Source of the DNA: Paracoccaceae bacterium
Lineage (GTDB): Bacteria; Pseudomonadota; Alphaproteobacteria; Rhodobacterales; Rhodobacteraceae
Direction: 5' to 3'
NCBI GenBank assembly: GCA_014872875.1
Contig: WKFI01000002.1
Coordinates: forward strand, 101,658-165,657
DNA length: 64,000 nt
Of this stretch, positions 27,300-36,063 are shown piece after piece. Each line of letters opens with the position of its first letter. Position 1 is the stretch's first letter. The translations under genes and the position numbers were made by a program. The notes under the pieces were generated by a model, which had not been told where the DNA came from, made no database searches, and saw nothing but the letters and a program-made list of their open reading frames with translations.

Positions 27300-27953
27300 A
27301 TGCCCGAGGTCATTTTTCCCGGACCCGAAGGCCGCCTTGAAGGCCGCTACCACCCTCAAAAAGAAAAAGACGCTCCGATTGCCATTGTGCTTCATCCGCA
27401 CCCCCAGTTCGGCGGGACGATGAACAACAAGGTCGTCTACAACCTGCATTACGCCTTTTACAACATGGGTTTTACCGTGCTGCGGTTCAATTTCCGTGGT
27501 GTGGGGCGGTCGCAGGGCGAATATGATCAAGGCATTGGCGAGCTTTCTGACGCTGCCTCGGCGCTCGACTACCTTCAGTCGATGAACAGCAACTCCAAAC
27601 ATTGCTGGGTTGCTGGCTTTTCGTTTGGAGCCTGGATCGGTATGCAATTGCTGATGCGCCGCCCGGAAATCACCGGCTTCATCAGTGTGTCACCCCCAGC
27701 GAACATGTACGATTTCTCGTTCCTGGCCCCCTGCCCCAGCTCGGGACTGATCATCAACGGTACGGCTGACCGCGTTGCCCCGCCTGCTGACACAACGTCG
27801 CTTGTGAACAAGCTGCACGAACAAAAGGGTATTACCATCACCCATGAAGAGGTCGAAGGCGCCGACCACTTCTTCCAGGATCCACACATGGACACGTTGA
27901 TGGACAGTGTCACCGGCTATGTGAAACGCCGTCTGACTGAAAACACCCGCTGA
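27300..27953 (+). CDS. Alpha/beta hydrolase
   Basis: 217 aa. LHPHPQFGGTMNNKVVY, the strand-turn FNFRGVGRSQG, the nucleophile elbow GFSFGA with Ser, the acid Asp in NGTADRVAPP and the His in EGADHFF. This matches the short dienelactone-hydrolase-like family often written as YtfE-distal or COG2945 proteins. The substrate is unknown. It is divergent from iscR and starts a three-gene set, with the next gene 2 bases away. Confidence 0.82.
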   Translation: MPEVIFPGPEGRLEGRYHPQKEKDAPIAIVLHPHPQFGGTMNNKVVYNLHYAFYNMGFTVLRFNFRGVGRSQGEYDQGIGELSDAASALDYLQSMNSNSKHCWVAGFSFGAWIGMQLLMRRPEITGFISVSPPANMYDFSFLAPCPSSGLIINGTADRVAPPADTTSLVNKLHEQKGITITHEEVEGADHFFQDPHMDTLMDSVTGYVKRRLTENTR

Positions 27954-27955
27954 TC

Positions 27956-28198
27956 ATGGGCACAATCGACACGCTGGCCGCCAAGCTGGCCGAAGATACG
28001 CTCAAGGTCCAGGACGCCACCGGTCAGGATCGCCTGTATGTGGAGGTCGGCAACGTGCTGGCCGCCGCATCGCAGTCGCTCGAAGAAGCGTTCCTGACCG
28101 AGATCCGCGTACGACTGGCCGAACGCACTGCACGTCAGTTTCTCAACGTCAAGATCGCAGAAGCCAAGGCCGCCGCCGAAGCCCAGGCCAAGGCATGA
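27956..28198 (+). CDS. Small conserved-looking hypothetical protein
   Basis: 80 aa, rich in Ala and Glu and predicted mostly helical, with an Ala/Lys-rich tail (KIAEAKAAAEAQAKA). No motif or signal peptide. It is coupled to both neighbours: 2 bases after the hydrolase and a 4-base overlap (ATGA) with the HD gene. The tight packing and amphipathic pattern support a real gene. The function is unknown. Confidence 0.7.
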   Translation: MGTIDTLAAKLAEDTLKVQDATGQDRLYVEVGNVLAAASQSLEEAFLTEIRVRLAERTARQFLNVKIAEAKAAAEAQAKA

Positions 28199-29346
28199 CA
28201 AACCGGCTGGACGCCCAGGTTTCTTTCTTGAAAGAGGCCGATCGCCTGAAGTCGGTCAACCGGGCGAACCTGCTTCTGGATGGCAGCCGACCGGAGAACT
28301 CGGCAGAACACAGTTGGCATCTTGCGCTTTATGCGTGGACTCTCGCCCCACTGGCTGGACCGGATGTCAACATGTTCCGCGTCCTGCACATGCTGTTGTT
28401 GCATGATCTGGTCGAAGTCGATGCCGGAGACCATCCGATCCACGAAACCCATGATTGGGCTGAAGTGGAACGGCGTGAACTACTTGCAGCTCAGCGCATT
28501 TTCGGCCTCCTGCCCGACGATCAAGGTCAAAGGCTGCACGACCTTTGGTTGGAATTCGAAGCCGACACCAGCCCCGATGCGCGCTTTGCCAAACAGCTGG
28601 ACCGATGCCAGCCGATTTTTCAGACGCTCTGCGCCGCGGCCCCGGTTCCCGAGCACGTTGAAATCGTGCGTGACAACATGAAGGGTGGCCGCGCCGCTTA
28701 TCTCGAGCACGCCTTCCCGCCGGCCTATGCCAAGGCCCATGTTCTGCTGGGGTTTGATACCGAAACAGACACCGCGCCGATTTCGACGCGCCTGCCCTTT
28801 TTGACCGAAACAGACAAGTTGAAATCGGTCCTGCGCGCGTCGCGCCTGGCCGACAATTCCCGTCGGGAAAACTCGGCCGAACACAGCTGGCATGTCATGC
28901 TGCATGCTTTGATTTTGGCCGAACATGCTGCACCCGAAATTGATTTGGATCGGGTGCTCGAAATGCTGCTGCTACACGACATCGTCGAAATCGATGCGGG
29001 GGACAACCCGATCCACGGCCAGGTCAACCAGGTCGAGATGGAGGCCAAGGAACAGGCCGCCTCAAAACGGCTCTTTGGCCTGCTCCCACCGCCGCAGCAG
29101 CAGCGCGGTATGGCAATCTGGACCGAATTCGAAGCCGCTGCAACGCCAGAGGCACAATTCGCCAAGGCGATCGACCGGTTGCAGGTCCCGATACTGAACC
29201 TTGCCAACGGCGGAGGCACCTGGAGGGAATACGAGGTAACGCTGCCTCAACTCGAGCAAAGAGTTGGTGTCCCGATACGCAAAGGCGCTCCTGCCCTGTG
29301 GGACTGGCTTTTTCCGCACTTGGAAACGGCCTTCGCCCGGCACTGA
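28195..29346 (+). CDS. Tandem HD-domain protein (two YfbR/HDDC2-like domains)
   Basis: 383 aa made of two copies of the same domain. Copy 1 (about 8-190) has FLKEADRLKSVNRA, ENSAEHSWHLAL and MLLLHDLVEVDAGDHPIH. Copy 2 (about 200-380) repeats FLTETDKLKSVLRA, ENSAEHSWHVML and MLLLHDIVEIDAGDNPIHG. Each keeps the His, the HD pair and the later Asp (QLDRCQPI / AIDRLQVPI). Single-domain relatives are nucleoside 5'-monophosphate phosphatases. The fusion probably builds a pseudodimer within one chain. No clear terminator follows it on the plus strand. Confidence 0.85.
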   Translation: MTNRLDAQVSFLKEADRLKSVNRANLLLDGSRPENSAEHSWHLALYAWTLAPLAGPDVNMFRVLHMLLLHDLVEVDAGDHPIHETHDWAEVERRELLAAQRIFGLLPDDQGQRLHDLWLEFEADTSPDARFAKQLDRCQPIFQTLCAAAPVPEHVEIVRDNMKGGRAAYLEHAFPPAYAKAHVLLGFDTETDTAPISTRLPFLTETDKLKSVLRASRLADNSRRENSAEHSWHVMLHALILAEHAAPEIDLDRVLEMLLLHDIVEIDAGDNPIHGQVNQVEMEAKEQAASKRLFGLLPPPQQQRGMAIWTEFEAAATPEAQFAKAIDRLQVPILNLANGGGTWREYEVTLPQLEQRVGVPIRKGAPALWDWLFPHLETAFARH

Positions 29347-29493
29347 CTGCGGCTTTCTTTCTGGTTTCAAATACCTCGGGGTGGATGCGCCCTTGGGAGC
29401 AGAGGGGCAGCGCCCCTTTGCCGCGCGCATGGCGCTGCTGTGACCGTCACTGTAAGGGTACAAAGCGCCTGCGACAGTGGCGGGCGTGCATGC

Positions 29494-29523
29494 AAAAAAA
29501 GGCCGGGCGCGAAGCCCGGCCTT
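29494..29523 (-). terminator. Rho-independent terminator of the pterin-methyltransferase operon
   Basis: AAGGCCGGGC, loop of 5, GCCCGGCCTT: a 10-bp stem. On the minus strand a run of seven T residues follows. It is 20 bases past the stop of the gene at 29543. Confidence 0.85.
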
Positions 29524-29542
29524 CAATTTTCCTCCGAAATAA

Positions 29543-30610
29543 TCAGGCGCGGCGACGGCGGCGTCCGCCACGTCCACCAGCGGCGGCTTCGTCCGGCGAC
29601 TTGTTGAACGAAATCCAGGCGGCACCGCCATCGTCGTTGTTGGTCAGGAAGTTGGCGGCGCGAATGGCTTCCATCTCTTTTCCCGGGCGCGGCTTGGTCG
29701 AGCCCATGCCGAACAGTTTGACAAAGGCTTCGTCATCCATGCCTTCGGGCAGAACCACACCAGCGGCTTCGACTTCGGCCTTTTTCTCGGCGATCTTCTT
29801 GGGCCCGATCGGCAGAGCAACCGGGTTCATGATGGCCGACGTCATCCCGGTGGCCATGGCCATCGGCAGGAAGGCGTTGTTGATGCCATGGCGGTTCGGC
29901 AGACCGAACGAGATGTTCGAGGCACCGCAGGTGGTGTTTACACCCAGTTCGTTGCGCAGGCGATGGTTCAGTTCGAACACCTGCAGACCGGCAGTGCCCA
30001 TCGCTCCGATTGGCATGACCAGCGGATCAACAACGATGTCATGCGCCGGAATGCCAAAATCGGCCGCGCGTTCCACGATCTTCTTGGCAACGGCAAAACG
30101 CACCTCAGGATCTTCCGAAATACCGGTGTCGTCGTTGGAGATTGCCACTACCGGTACGTTGTACTTCTTGACCAGCGGCAGAACGATTTCCAGGCGCTCT
30201 TCTTCACCTGTGACCGAGTTCAGCAGAGGGCGGCCTTCTGCAGCTTCCAGGCCAGCCTCAAGCGCACCCGGAACCGACGAGTCGATACACAGCGGCGTGT
30301 CAGTCACGGCCTGCACAGTCTTCACCAACTGGCGCATCAGGTCCGGTTCAACAAAGTTGTTGTCGGCATAGCGCGGGTCTTCGGCCATTTTGTTCGAGAA
30401 GACGGCACCGGAGTTGATGTCCAGAACCGTGGCACCTGCCGCCACCTGGGCCAGTGCATCGGATTCGACGCGGCTGAAGTCACCGGCTTCCAGCTCGGCA
30501 TTCAGGATCTTGCGACCCGTGGGGTTGATGCGCTCTCCGATGACGGTGAATGGCTGATCAAACCCCATGATGGTGGTTTTTGTTTTTGATTCAATGATAG
30601 TACGGGTCAT
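29543..30610 (-). CDS. Pterin-binding methyltetrahydrofolate:corrinoid methyltransferase-like protein
   Basis: 355 aa. The DHPS-like barrel of MetH and of methyl-THF methyltransferases: FTVIGERINPTGRK, VLDINSGAV, PLCIDSSVPGALEAGL, PLLNSVTGEEER, VDPLVMPIGA, TTCGASNISFGLPNR. Family members move the methyl group between methyl-tetrahydrofolate and a corrinoid protein. The C-terminal tail is very basic and Gly-rich (GRGGRRRRRA), which is unusual. It follows a MetF-like gene and a small protein, so a one-carbon role is likely. No corrinoid-binding protein is in the window. Confidence 0.85.
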   Translation of the reverse strand: MTRTIIESKTKTTIMGFDQPFTVIGERINPTGRKILNAELEAGDFSRVESDALAQVAAGATVLDINSGAVFSNKMAEDPRYADNNFVEPDLMRQLVKTVQAVTDTPLCIDSSVPGALEAGLEAAEGRPLLNSVTGEEERLEIVLPLVKKYNVPVVAISNDDTGISEDPEVRFAVAKKIVERAADFGIPAHDIVVDPLVMPIGAMGTAGLQVFELNHRLRNELGVNTTCGASNISFGLPNRHGINNAFLPMAMATGMTSAIMNPVALPIGPKKIAEKKAEVEAAGVVLPEGMDDEAFVKLFGMGSTKPRPGKEMEAIRAANFLTNNDDGGAAWISFNKSPDEAAAGGRGGRRRRRA

Positions 30611-30638
30611 TGTTTATCCTTTTCCGGCGTGAGCCAGT

Positions 30639-31565
30639 TCAAGCGTTGACCGGCTTGGCCGAGGCGCCGCCGTTGTTGATCGCCCAGGTGGCGTTGGTCT
30701 TGATGCCGCCCAGCGGGAAGAAGTGGACTTTCTCAATCTGGAAGTCCGGGTTCGCTGCCTTGTGTGCAGCCAGATCAGTGATGATCTCGTTCGGCTCGTG
30801 CGGCAGCAGCAACTTGGAGACGTCCTTGGCGCGTTTCTGCAGGACTTTCAGCGACGGGCCAACCCCACAGGCAATCGCGAATTTGATCATGGTCTGCAGT
30901 TTGGCCGGACCGGCGATCCCAATATGAACGGGAAGGTTCATGCCGCGCTCGGAAAGTTCGTTGACCCATTCAATGACCGGCTGCGCCTCAAAACAGAACT
31001 GGGTGGCCAGCGCCATCTGCGCGTCGGTCCGCTTGGAGAATTCCAGCTTCCAGTCCAAGGCCGCATAAGTGTTTGCCCGCCCACCTTTCGGATCAATGTC
31101 CAGATTCGGCTCGGGGTGTCCCGCAACGTGCAGGTTGGTGAAACCCGCTTGATCAAACAGGCCGGTTTCCAACAGCTGCATGGAGTCGCTGAAATCGCCA
31201 TGCGGCTCGGCAACACCACCGGCCAGGATCAGGCCCTGCTTGACGTCCGCCTCACCCTGGTAGCGCGAGATCCAGTCTGCCAGCGTCGCCTTGTCCTTGA
31301 TGATGCGCGCCGGAAAATGCGGCATCGCGTCGAACCCTTCGTCCTTCAGGCGTTTGGCGGTGGCCACCATGTCTTCGATCGGGGTGCCTTCGATATGGGC
31401 GATATAGACCCGGGTTCCTTCGGGCAGCAGATCGCGGAAATCATCAACCTTGCCCGCGGTGCGCGGCATGACCTCGATGGAATACCCCTGCAGGAAGGCC
31501 TCGACCTCAGGGTTTACGGTCTGTGCACCGCCTGCATCACGTTTTTTGAAGTTCAACAAAGCCAT
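30639..31565 (-). CDS. MetF-like methylenetetrahydrofolate reductase
   Basis: 308 aa from the ATG at 31565 (MALLNFKKRDAGG); 12 more codons are open upstream but add nothing family-like. Barrel landmarks: SIEVMPRTAGKVDDF, MPHFPARII, LILAGG, VAGHPEPN with the folate/FAD-site HPE, and TQFCFEAQPVIEW. It would make methyl-THF from methylene-THF. The gene order small protein, MetF-like, pterin methyltransferase suggests that it feeds the next enzyme. Confidence 0.82.
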   Translation of the reverse strand: MALLNFKKRDAGGAQTVNPEVEAFLQGYSIEVMPRTAGKVDDFRDLLPEGTRVYIAHIEGTPIEDMVATAKRLKDEGFDAMPHFPARIIKDKATLADWISRYQGEADVKQGLILAGGVAEPHGDFSDSMQLLETGLFDQAGFTNLHVAGHPEPNLDIDPKGGRANTYAALDWKLEFSKRTDAQMALATQFCFEAQPVIEWVNELSERGMNLPVHIGIAGPAKLQTMIKFAIACGVGPSLKVLQKRAKDVSKLLLPHEPNEIITDLAAHKAANPDFQIEKVHFFPLGGIKTNATWAINNGGASAKPVNA

Positions 31566-31591
31566 TGTGGCCTCCCAAAAAGATCTCAGGC

Positions 31592-31888
31592 TCACGCCCA
31601 ACCGTCGTTGTTGATCAGGGTCTTCAGTCGTTCCTGATCGTATTCAGTTTCCAGGCGTGTGGCTTCGGCTTCGGCCAACTCGGCGGGATCTCCGTCCATG
31701 GAGAACGGCTCTGCCTTGCGCCATTCGGCCAGATAAGCATCCGAATCCTTGGCGTTCACCTTCATGGCTGCGCGATCGATTGCCTGCTCGAACCGTTCTT
31801 CAAGCTGGCGTTTCGCGCCGCGACGGCCCTTGCCCACGATGACTTGGGCCGGGATATCGCGCCAGTAGACGATGGTGACGTCGGGCAT
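31592..31888 (-). CDS. Conserved small 'virulence factor' domain protein
   Basis: 98 aa: VTIVYWRDIPAQVIVGKG, RRGAKRQLEERFEQAIDRAA and a final NNDGWA. This matches a small family found in alphaproteobacteria under the unhelpful name virulence factor. It is charged and soluble. It begins the one-carbon operon, 26 bases before the MetF-like gene, with a GGAGGAGAA ribosome site. The function is unknown; constant linkage to these folate genes would suggest an accessory role. Confidence 0.75.
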   Translation of the reverse strand: MPDVTIVYWRDIPAQVIVGKGRRGAKRQLEERFEQAIDRAAMKVNAKDSDAYLAEWRKAEPFSMDGDPAELAEAEATRLETEYDQERLKTLINNDGWA

Positions 31889-32045
31889 AGGGTGTTCTCC
31901 TCCAAACCTGTTGGTCCGGTTCTAAAGCGGCTCGATTTTGATTAATGGTCGAATTTCGACGCCGCGAAGTTGTTTGGCGACCTTTTGGGATGTGTTGGTT
32001 TCTAAGCTACCCTCTCGTCTCTGGCCAGTGACGCTCAGGCTCATA

Positions 32046-32074
32046 ATTCTCAAGGTCTTTATGAAACCTGTCAA
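32046..32074 (-). promoter_or_regulatory. Candidate promoter of the folate/methyltransferase operon
   Basis: Minus strand TTGACA (32074-32069), 17-base spacer, GAGAAT (32051-32046). A leader of about 150 bases would follow. The -35 is perfect, the -10 fair. I found no SAM or cobalamin riboswitch in this leader by eye. Confidence 0.4.
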
Positions 32075-32105
32075 AGTAAGCTCAATTTGCCGGTTGGGCA
32101 CGAAA

Positions 32106-32137
32106 AAGGGCCCTGACCCACCCGAGTCAGAGCCCTT
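32106..32137 (-). terminator. Rho-independent terminator of phoX
   Basis: AAGGGC-CCTGAC...GTCAG-A-GCCCTT: an interrupted 11-bp stem with an 8-base loop. On the minus strand TTTTT follows. It starts 20 bases beyond the phoX stop. Confidence 0.75.
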
Positions 32138-32157
32138 AGATCCGAAAGAGCCAGTCG

Positions 32158-34044
32158 TTAACCGACCAGACCTCCATCCTCGCGGGTTACTGCGATGATG
32201 GCGGAGCGCGGTACTGCGTTACCACCTTCGGGCCAGTGGCTGTTGCCGTCTTCGCCCGGGTGCTGAATGCCTACGAACATCGTACGACGATCCGGCGACC
32301 AGCTGAGGCCGGTGACTTCGCATTCGTTCGGCCCAACCAGAAAACGGCGGATCTCACCGGTGACCGGATCGCCTGCCAACATCTGGTTGTTACCCTGACC
32401 GGCGAAGTCGCCTTCGTTCGAATACTTGCCATCGGTCTGGATCCACAGCAGGCCGTTGCTGTCGAACTTGATACCATCGGGCGAATTGAACATGTTGTCC
32501 TTGGTGAGGTTTTCGGACCCGGCATTGGCATCGTCATGCACCGTCGGATTACCAGCCAGAACATACAGGTCCCAGGTAAATCCGGCCGCCGCATGATCTT
32601 CCCCATTTGGCCACCACCGAACGATTTGACCATATTTGTTGGCCTCACGCGGGTTCGGACCGCCAACGGGTGTTTCGTCACCGCCCTTGTTGGGCTTCAA
32701 GCCACGGTTCTTGTTGTTGGTCAAAGCACAATAGACTTCGGCCTTGTTCGGGTTGGCAGTGATCCATTCCGGGCGATCCATGGTGGTGGCACCGACCGCA
32801 GAACCTGCCTGACGGGTGTGGATACAGATCTCAGCCTGCGAAGACATGCCCGTTGTGTCCGGAGTCAGCTCGAGCCATTCACCGGTGCCGTCTTCGTGGA
32901 ACTTCGCCACTGAGAGCGTGCCGTCTTCCAGCAGTGCGTTGGTATCTGCGCCCGGTGCGTAAACACCGGCAGAGACGAAGCGATACATGAACTCGCCCCG
33001 TTCATCATCACCCATGTAAACCACGATGCGCCCATCATTGTTCACAACGGCTTCGGCGTTTTCATGTTTGAACCGCCCCAGAGCAGTCAGCTTGCGCGGC
33101 GTCGACGTCGGGTCGGTTGGGTCGATTTCGACAATATACCCGGCCCGGTTGGGTTCATTGGGGTTCTTTGCAACATCGAAACGGTCATCGATCTTGGCCC
33201 AGCCATAGCCCCAATCACGTGATGAGATGCCATAGCGCTGCAGCTCGGACGAGACTTCATGCGCTTCATCTTCAGCCGAGAAATACCCGTTGAAGTTCTC
33301 TTCACAGGCAAGATACGTGCCCCAAGGCGTCATGCCGTTCCCACAGTTGTTCCACGTGCCCTTGCTTGTGGTTCCGGTCGGGTCAGCCTGGGTTTTCATC
33401 AGGTCATGTCCGGCAGCCGGTCCGGTTAGGGACATTTCGGTCTGCGGCGTGATCCGACGGTTGAACGGGCTGTCTTTGACCATCGCCCATGCACCGCCGT
33501 CGTTCGAAATCTCGATGACAGATACACCGTGCGCCATCATGCCTTTGGCGATGTCGTCGTCCGAGGCAGGTTTGGCATCCGGGTTGTTGCCCCAAAGAAT
33601 GTCACGGTTTGTGTATTCGTTATTGACCACCAGAAGCGTGTGACCTTCGTGCTGGAAAATGTCCTGCCCATCGGTGTTGTCACCAAAAGCCCGTTCCTGG
33701 CTCGCAGCGCTTCCACGTGTGGCATGATCAAACTCCGGTGCGTCGGACCACATCGGATCGCCCCACCGCACCATGACCTCAGCCTTGTAGCCGGCAGGTA
33801 CAGTGACCGCATCGGCGGTCGAGGTCGGAATGGCCTGAAACGCAAACCGATCGCTCACCGCGCGGGCTGCCGTCGGGATCAGTGATCCGCCCAAGGTGGC
33901 AAAGCTGCCCATGGCCAGAACGCCGCCCAGAAACCCGCGGCGTGACAGGGCGGCGTCGACCACACGGTCAAAATCGCAGGTTTCAGGGCGCGGGTTCACC
34001 GCTTCGTCAAAATCATCGAATGAGAGAGTTTGATCGTCTTTCAT
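32158..34044 (-). CDS. phoX: PhoX-type alkaline phosphatase, Tat-exported
   Basis: 628 aa. A twin-arginine signal at residues 34-41 (SRRGFLGG), then a hydrophobic stretch ending near AARA. The body is the PhoX family (formerly DUF839): GTYLACEENFNGYF, IDPTDPTSTP, YMGDDERGEF and RPEWITANPNKAEVYCALTN. PhoX is a calcium- and iron-dependent phosphomonoesterase of the periplasm or cell surface, common in marine bacteria under phosphate stress. It stands alone between terminators, with a Pho-box-like site 75 bases upstream, and is divergent from ppx. Confidence 0.92.
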   Translation of the reverse strand: MKDDQTLSFDDFDEAVNPRPETCDFDRVVDAALSRRGFLGGVLAMGSFATLGGSLIPTAARAVSDRFAFQAIPTSTADAVTVPAGYKAEVMVRWGDPMWSDAPEFDHATRGSAASQERAFGDNTDGQDIFQHEGHTLLVVNNEYTNRDILWGNNPDAKPASDDDIAKGMMAHGVSVIEISNDGGAWAMVKDSPFNRRITPQTEMSLTGPAAGHDLMKTQADPTGTTSKGTWNNCGNGMTPWGTYLACEENFNGYFSAEDEAHEVSSELQRYGISSRDWGYGWAKIDDRFDVAKNPNEPNRAGYIVEIDPTDPTSTPRKLTALGRFKHENAEAVVNNDGRIVVYMGDDERGEFMYRFVSAGVYAPGADTNALLEDGTLSVAKFHEDGTGEWLELTPDTTGMSSQAEICIHTRQAGSAVGATTMDRPEWITANPNKAEVYCALTNNKNRGLKPNKGGDETPVGGPNPREANKYGQIVRWWPNGEDHAAAGFTWDLYVLAGNPTVHDDANAGSENLTKDNMFNSPDGIKFDSNGLLWIQTDGKYSNEGDFAGQGNNQMLAGDPVTGEIRRFLVGPNECEVTGLSWSPDRRTMFVGIQHPGEDGNSHWPEGGNAVPRSAIIAVTREDGGLVG

Positions 34045-34118
34045 CGCTGGCTCCAGGTACTGGCTTTTTGAATAGATAGTCTTTCCAAGTGGAAACGCCG
34101 AGGTATTCGCATGCCATC

Positions 34119-34136
34119 GTGAAAGGTTTATGACTG
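34119..34136 (-). promoter_or_regulatory. Candidate Pho box upstream of phoX
   Basis: On the minus strand CAGTCATAAACCTTTCAC matches the E. coli PHO-box consensus CTGTCATAWATCTGTCAC at 15 of 18 positions. The spacing of 75 bases to the phoX start suits PhoB activation. It was found by eye; a genome-wide score is needed to judge it. Confidence 0.55.
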
Positions 34137-34234
34137 TTAACCATTAATCGAAGGTCCGGCGGCTGCAATTCTCTTGCACGTTTTTTGGACCGCGCTTACC
34201 TTGAACTTAACACGATAATCGGAGGGCGTGAATC

Positions 34235-35347
34235 ATGGCGCCCAAGCGTCCCAAAGGTGCGGGCGCTTTCCCTAAAGCGGTCGAGAGCCCCGCGCCGACA
34301 ACGCCCGATCCGGATGCGCTTTATGCTGCGCTGGATCTGGGCACAAATAGCTGCCGAATGCTGATTGCCCAGCCTAAGGGCAGCGGCTTTCATGTGGTGG
34401 ACAGTTTCTCCAAATCGGTGCAATTGGGCGCCGGGCTGGAGCGGACCGGGCGGCTGTCCCGGTCTTCGATGGCGCGCACCATACAAGCATTGCGAATCTG
34501 TCAGCAAAAACTGAAACGCAACCGGGTCAAACGGATGCGGTTGGTTGCGACGGAAGCATGCCGACGCGCCCGCAACGCACGCGACTTCATCCGCCAGGTC
34601 AAACGCGAGACCGGTCTGACATTGGAAATCATCCAGCCCGAAGAAGAAGCCCGGTTGGCCGTGATCTCCTGCGCGCCGTTGGTGTCGACACGCACGCGTC
34701 AGTTGCTGGTTGTTGATATCGGCGGCGGCTCCACCGAGCTGGTGTGGATCGATCTGTCTTCGGTGCCACGCAGAGACCGTCCAGCCGCGATCATGCGGCT
34801 GCACCACGGGTTTCATCCGCCGGAAAGCCCGTTCCCAGCGGCCAAGGTGGTGGACTGGATCAGCGTACCCTTGGGCGTGGCCACTTTGCGTGATCAGTTC
34901 AACGATGTCGAAGATGATGCTGCCCGTTTTGCACTGATGAGCTGGTTCTTCGAAGAAAACCTGGCCGAATTTGCGCCCTACAAGGACGAACAGGCCCGTG
35001 AAGGGTTTCAGATTGTCGGGACGTCGGGCACGGTCACGACCGTGGCGGCCTCTCATCTGGGGTTGAAGCGATATGATCGCACCAAGGTCGACGGGCTGCG
35101 CATGACCTCGGATCAGATCGACAAGGTCATCAGGCGGTATCTTGAACTTGGTCCACAGGGCCGCCGCCGGGACCCCCGGATCGGCGAAGACCGGCAGGCA
35201 TTGATCATGTCTGGCTCTGCAATTTTGCAGGCCCTGCTGCGCTGTTGGCCAACCGATCGCCTTTCCGTTGCAGATCGTGGGCTGCGCGAGGGTCTCCTGT
35301 ATGCCCAGATGAGCGCGGATGGTGTATTGGAAGACGGACCGTTCTGA
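34235..35347 (+). CDS. ppx: Ppx/GppA family phosphatase
   Basis: 370 aa. An actin-like fold: ALDLGTNSCRMLIA for the phosphate loop, EEARLAVISC, VVDIGGGSTELVW and IVGTSGTVTTVAA. Members degrade polyphosphate or convert pppGpp to ppGpp. This length lacks the C-terminal domains of the full E. coli Ppx, as in many alphaproteobacteria. The N-terminal 30 residues are low-complexity and Pro-rich. It is divergent from phoX and heads a three-gene plus-strand set. Confidence 0.88.
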   Translation: MAPKRPKGAGAFPKAVESPAPTTPDPDALYAALDLGTNSCRMLIAQPKGSGFHVVDSFSKSVQLGAGLERTGRLSRSSMARTIQALRICQQKLKRNRVKRMRLVATEACRRARNARDFIRQVKRETGLTLEIIQPEEEARLAVISCAPLVSTRTRQLLVVDIGGGSTELVWIDLSSVPRRDRPAAIMRLHHGFHPPESPFPAAKVVDWISVPLGVATLRDQFNDVEDDAARFALMSWFFEENLAEFAPYKDEQAREGFQIVGTSGTVTTVAASHLGLKRYDRTKVDGLRMTSDQIDKVIRRYLELGPQGRRRDPRIGEDRQALIMSGSAILQALLRCWPTDRLSVADRGLREGLLYAQMSADGVLEDGPF

Positions 35348-35422
35348 GCAGCCCCAATCTTTGCCGATTAGTCATCCGTCCCTGCGTTGGAAACGTATCA
35401 ATGGGAAATCACGAGGTTTCTC

Positions 35423-35947
35423 ATGCGTTTCCTGGCACTGTCCGTATTCCTGTTTCTGGCCGCCTGTTCCGGCCGTCCATCCCTTGATCAGGACAAACTG
35501 TCTGATCGCGAGTTCAATCTTGAGGAGTTCTTTGAGGGCAAAACCGTTGCCCACGGGCAGTTCAAGGACATACTGGGGCGTGTTCAACGACGGTTCACCG
35601 TCGATATCGACGGAACCTGGGACGGCAATACTCTGACTTTGATCGAAGACTTCACCTATGCCGACAACACGACCGAGCAACGCATCTGGACGTTAACCAA
35701 AACCGGTGACGAAACGTGGTCTGGGACTGCCCCGGGGGTCATCGGCACCGCCACCGGCACCGAGTCCGGGGACACGTTCAACTGGGCCTATAAAATTGAC
35801 CTTCCAGTGAAAGATGGCACGTTGCGCGTCTCCTTTGATGACTGGATGTGGCTTCTGACCGAAAACCGCGTTCTCAACATCGCCTACATGAAGCGCTTTG
35901 GCATTACCGTGGGAGAGGTCATCATTACATTCGAAAAGCTGGATTGA
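35423..35947 (+). CDS. DUF3833-family lipoprotein
   Basis: 174 aa from ATG 35423. The first residues MRFLALSVFLFLAACSG are a lipoprotein signal with the lipobox LAAC. Twelve upstream codons are also open but would spoil the signal peptide. The mature part is a small beta-rich domain: FEGKTVAHGQFKD, FTVDIDGTWDGNTLTLIEDF and VNFIGP-free C-terminus ending ITFEKLD. This matches DUF3833 lipoproteins; the function is unknown. It lies between ppx and rlmE. Confidence 0.78.
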   Translation: MRFLALSVFLFLAACSGRPSLDQDKLSDREFNLEEFFEGKTVAHGQFKDILGRVQRRFTVDIDGTWDGNTLTLIEDFTYADNTTEQRIWTLTKTGDETWSGTAPGVIGTATGTESGDTFNWAYKIDLPVKDGTLRVSFDDWMWLLTENRVLNIAYMKRFGITVGEVIITFEKLD

Positions 35948-36063
35948 GCGCACCCTCGGTTTGCAGATAGTGTAAAGACAGTCACATGGGGCCCTCGACG
36001 GCGCCCCGCTTGAAGACAGGCTCTGAACCGGCTATCTGCGAACCCCTGAATGGAGGCGCCCTA

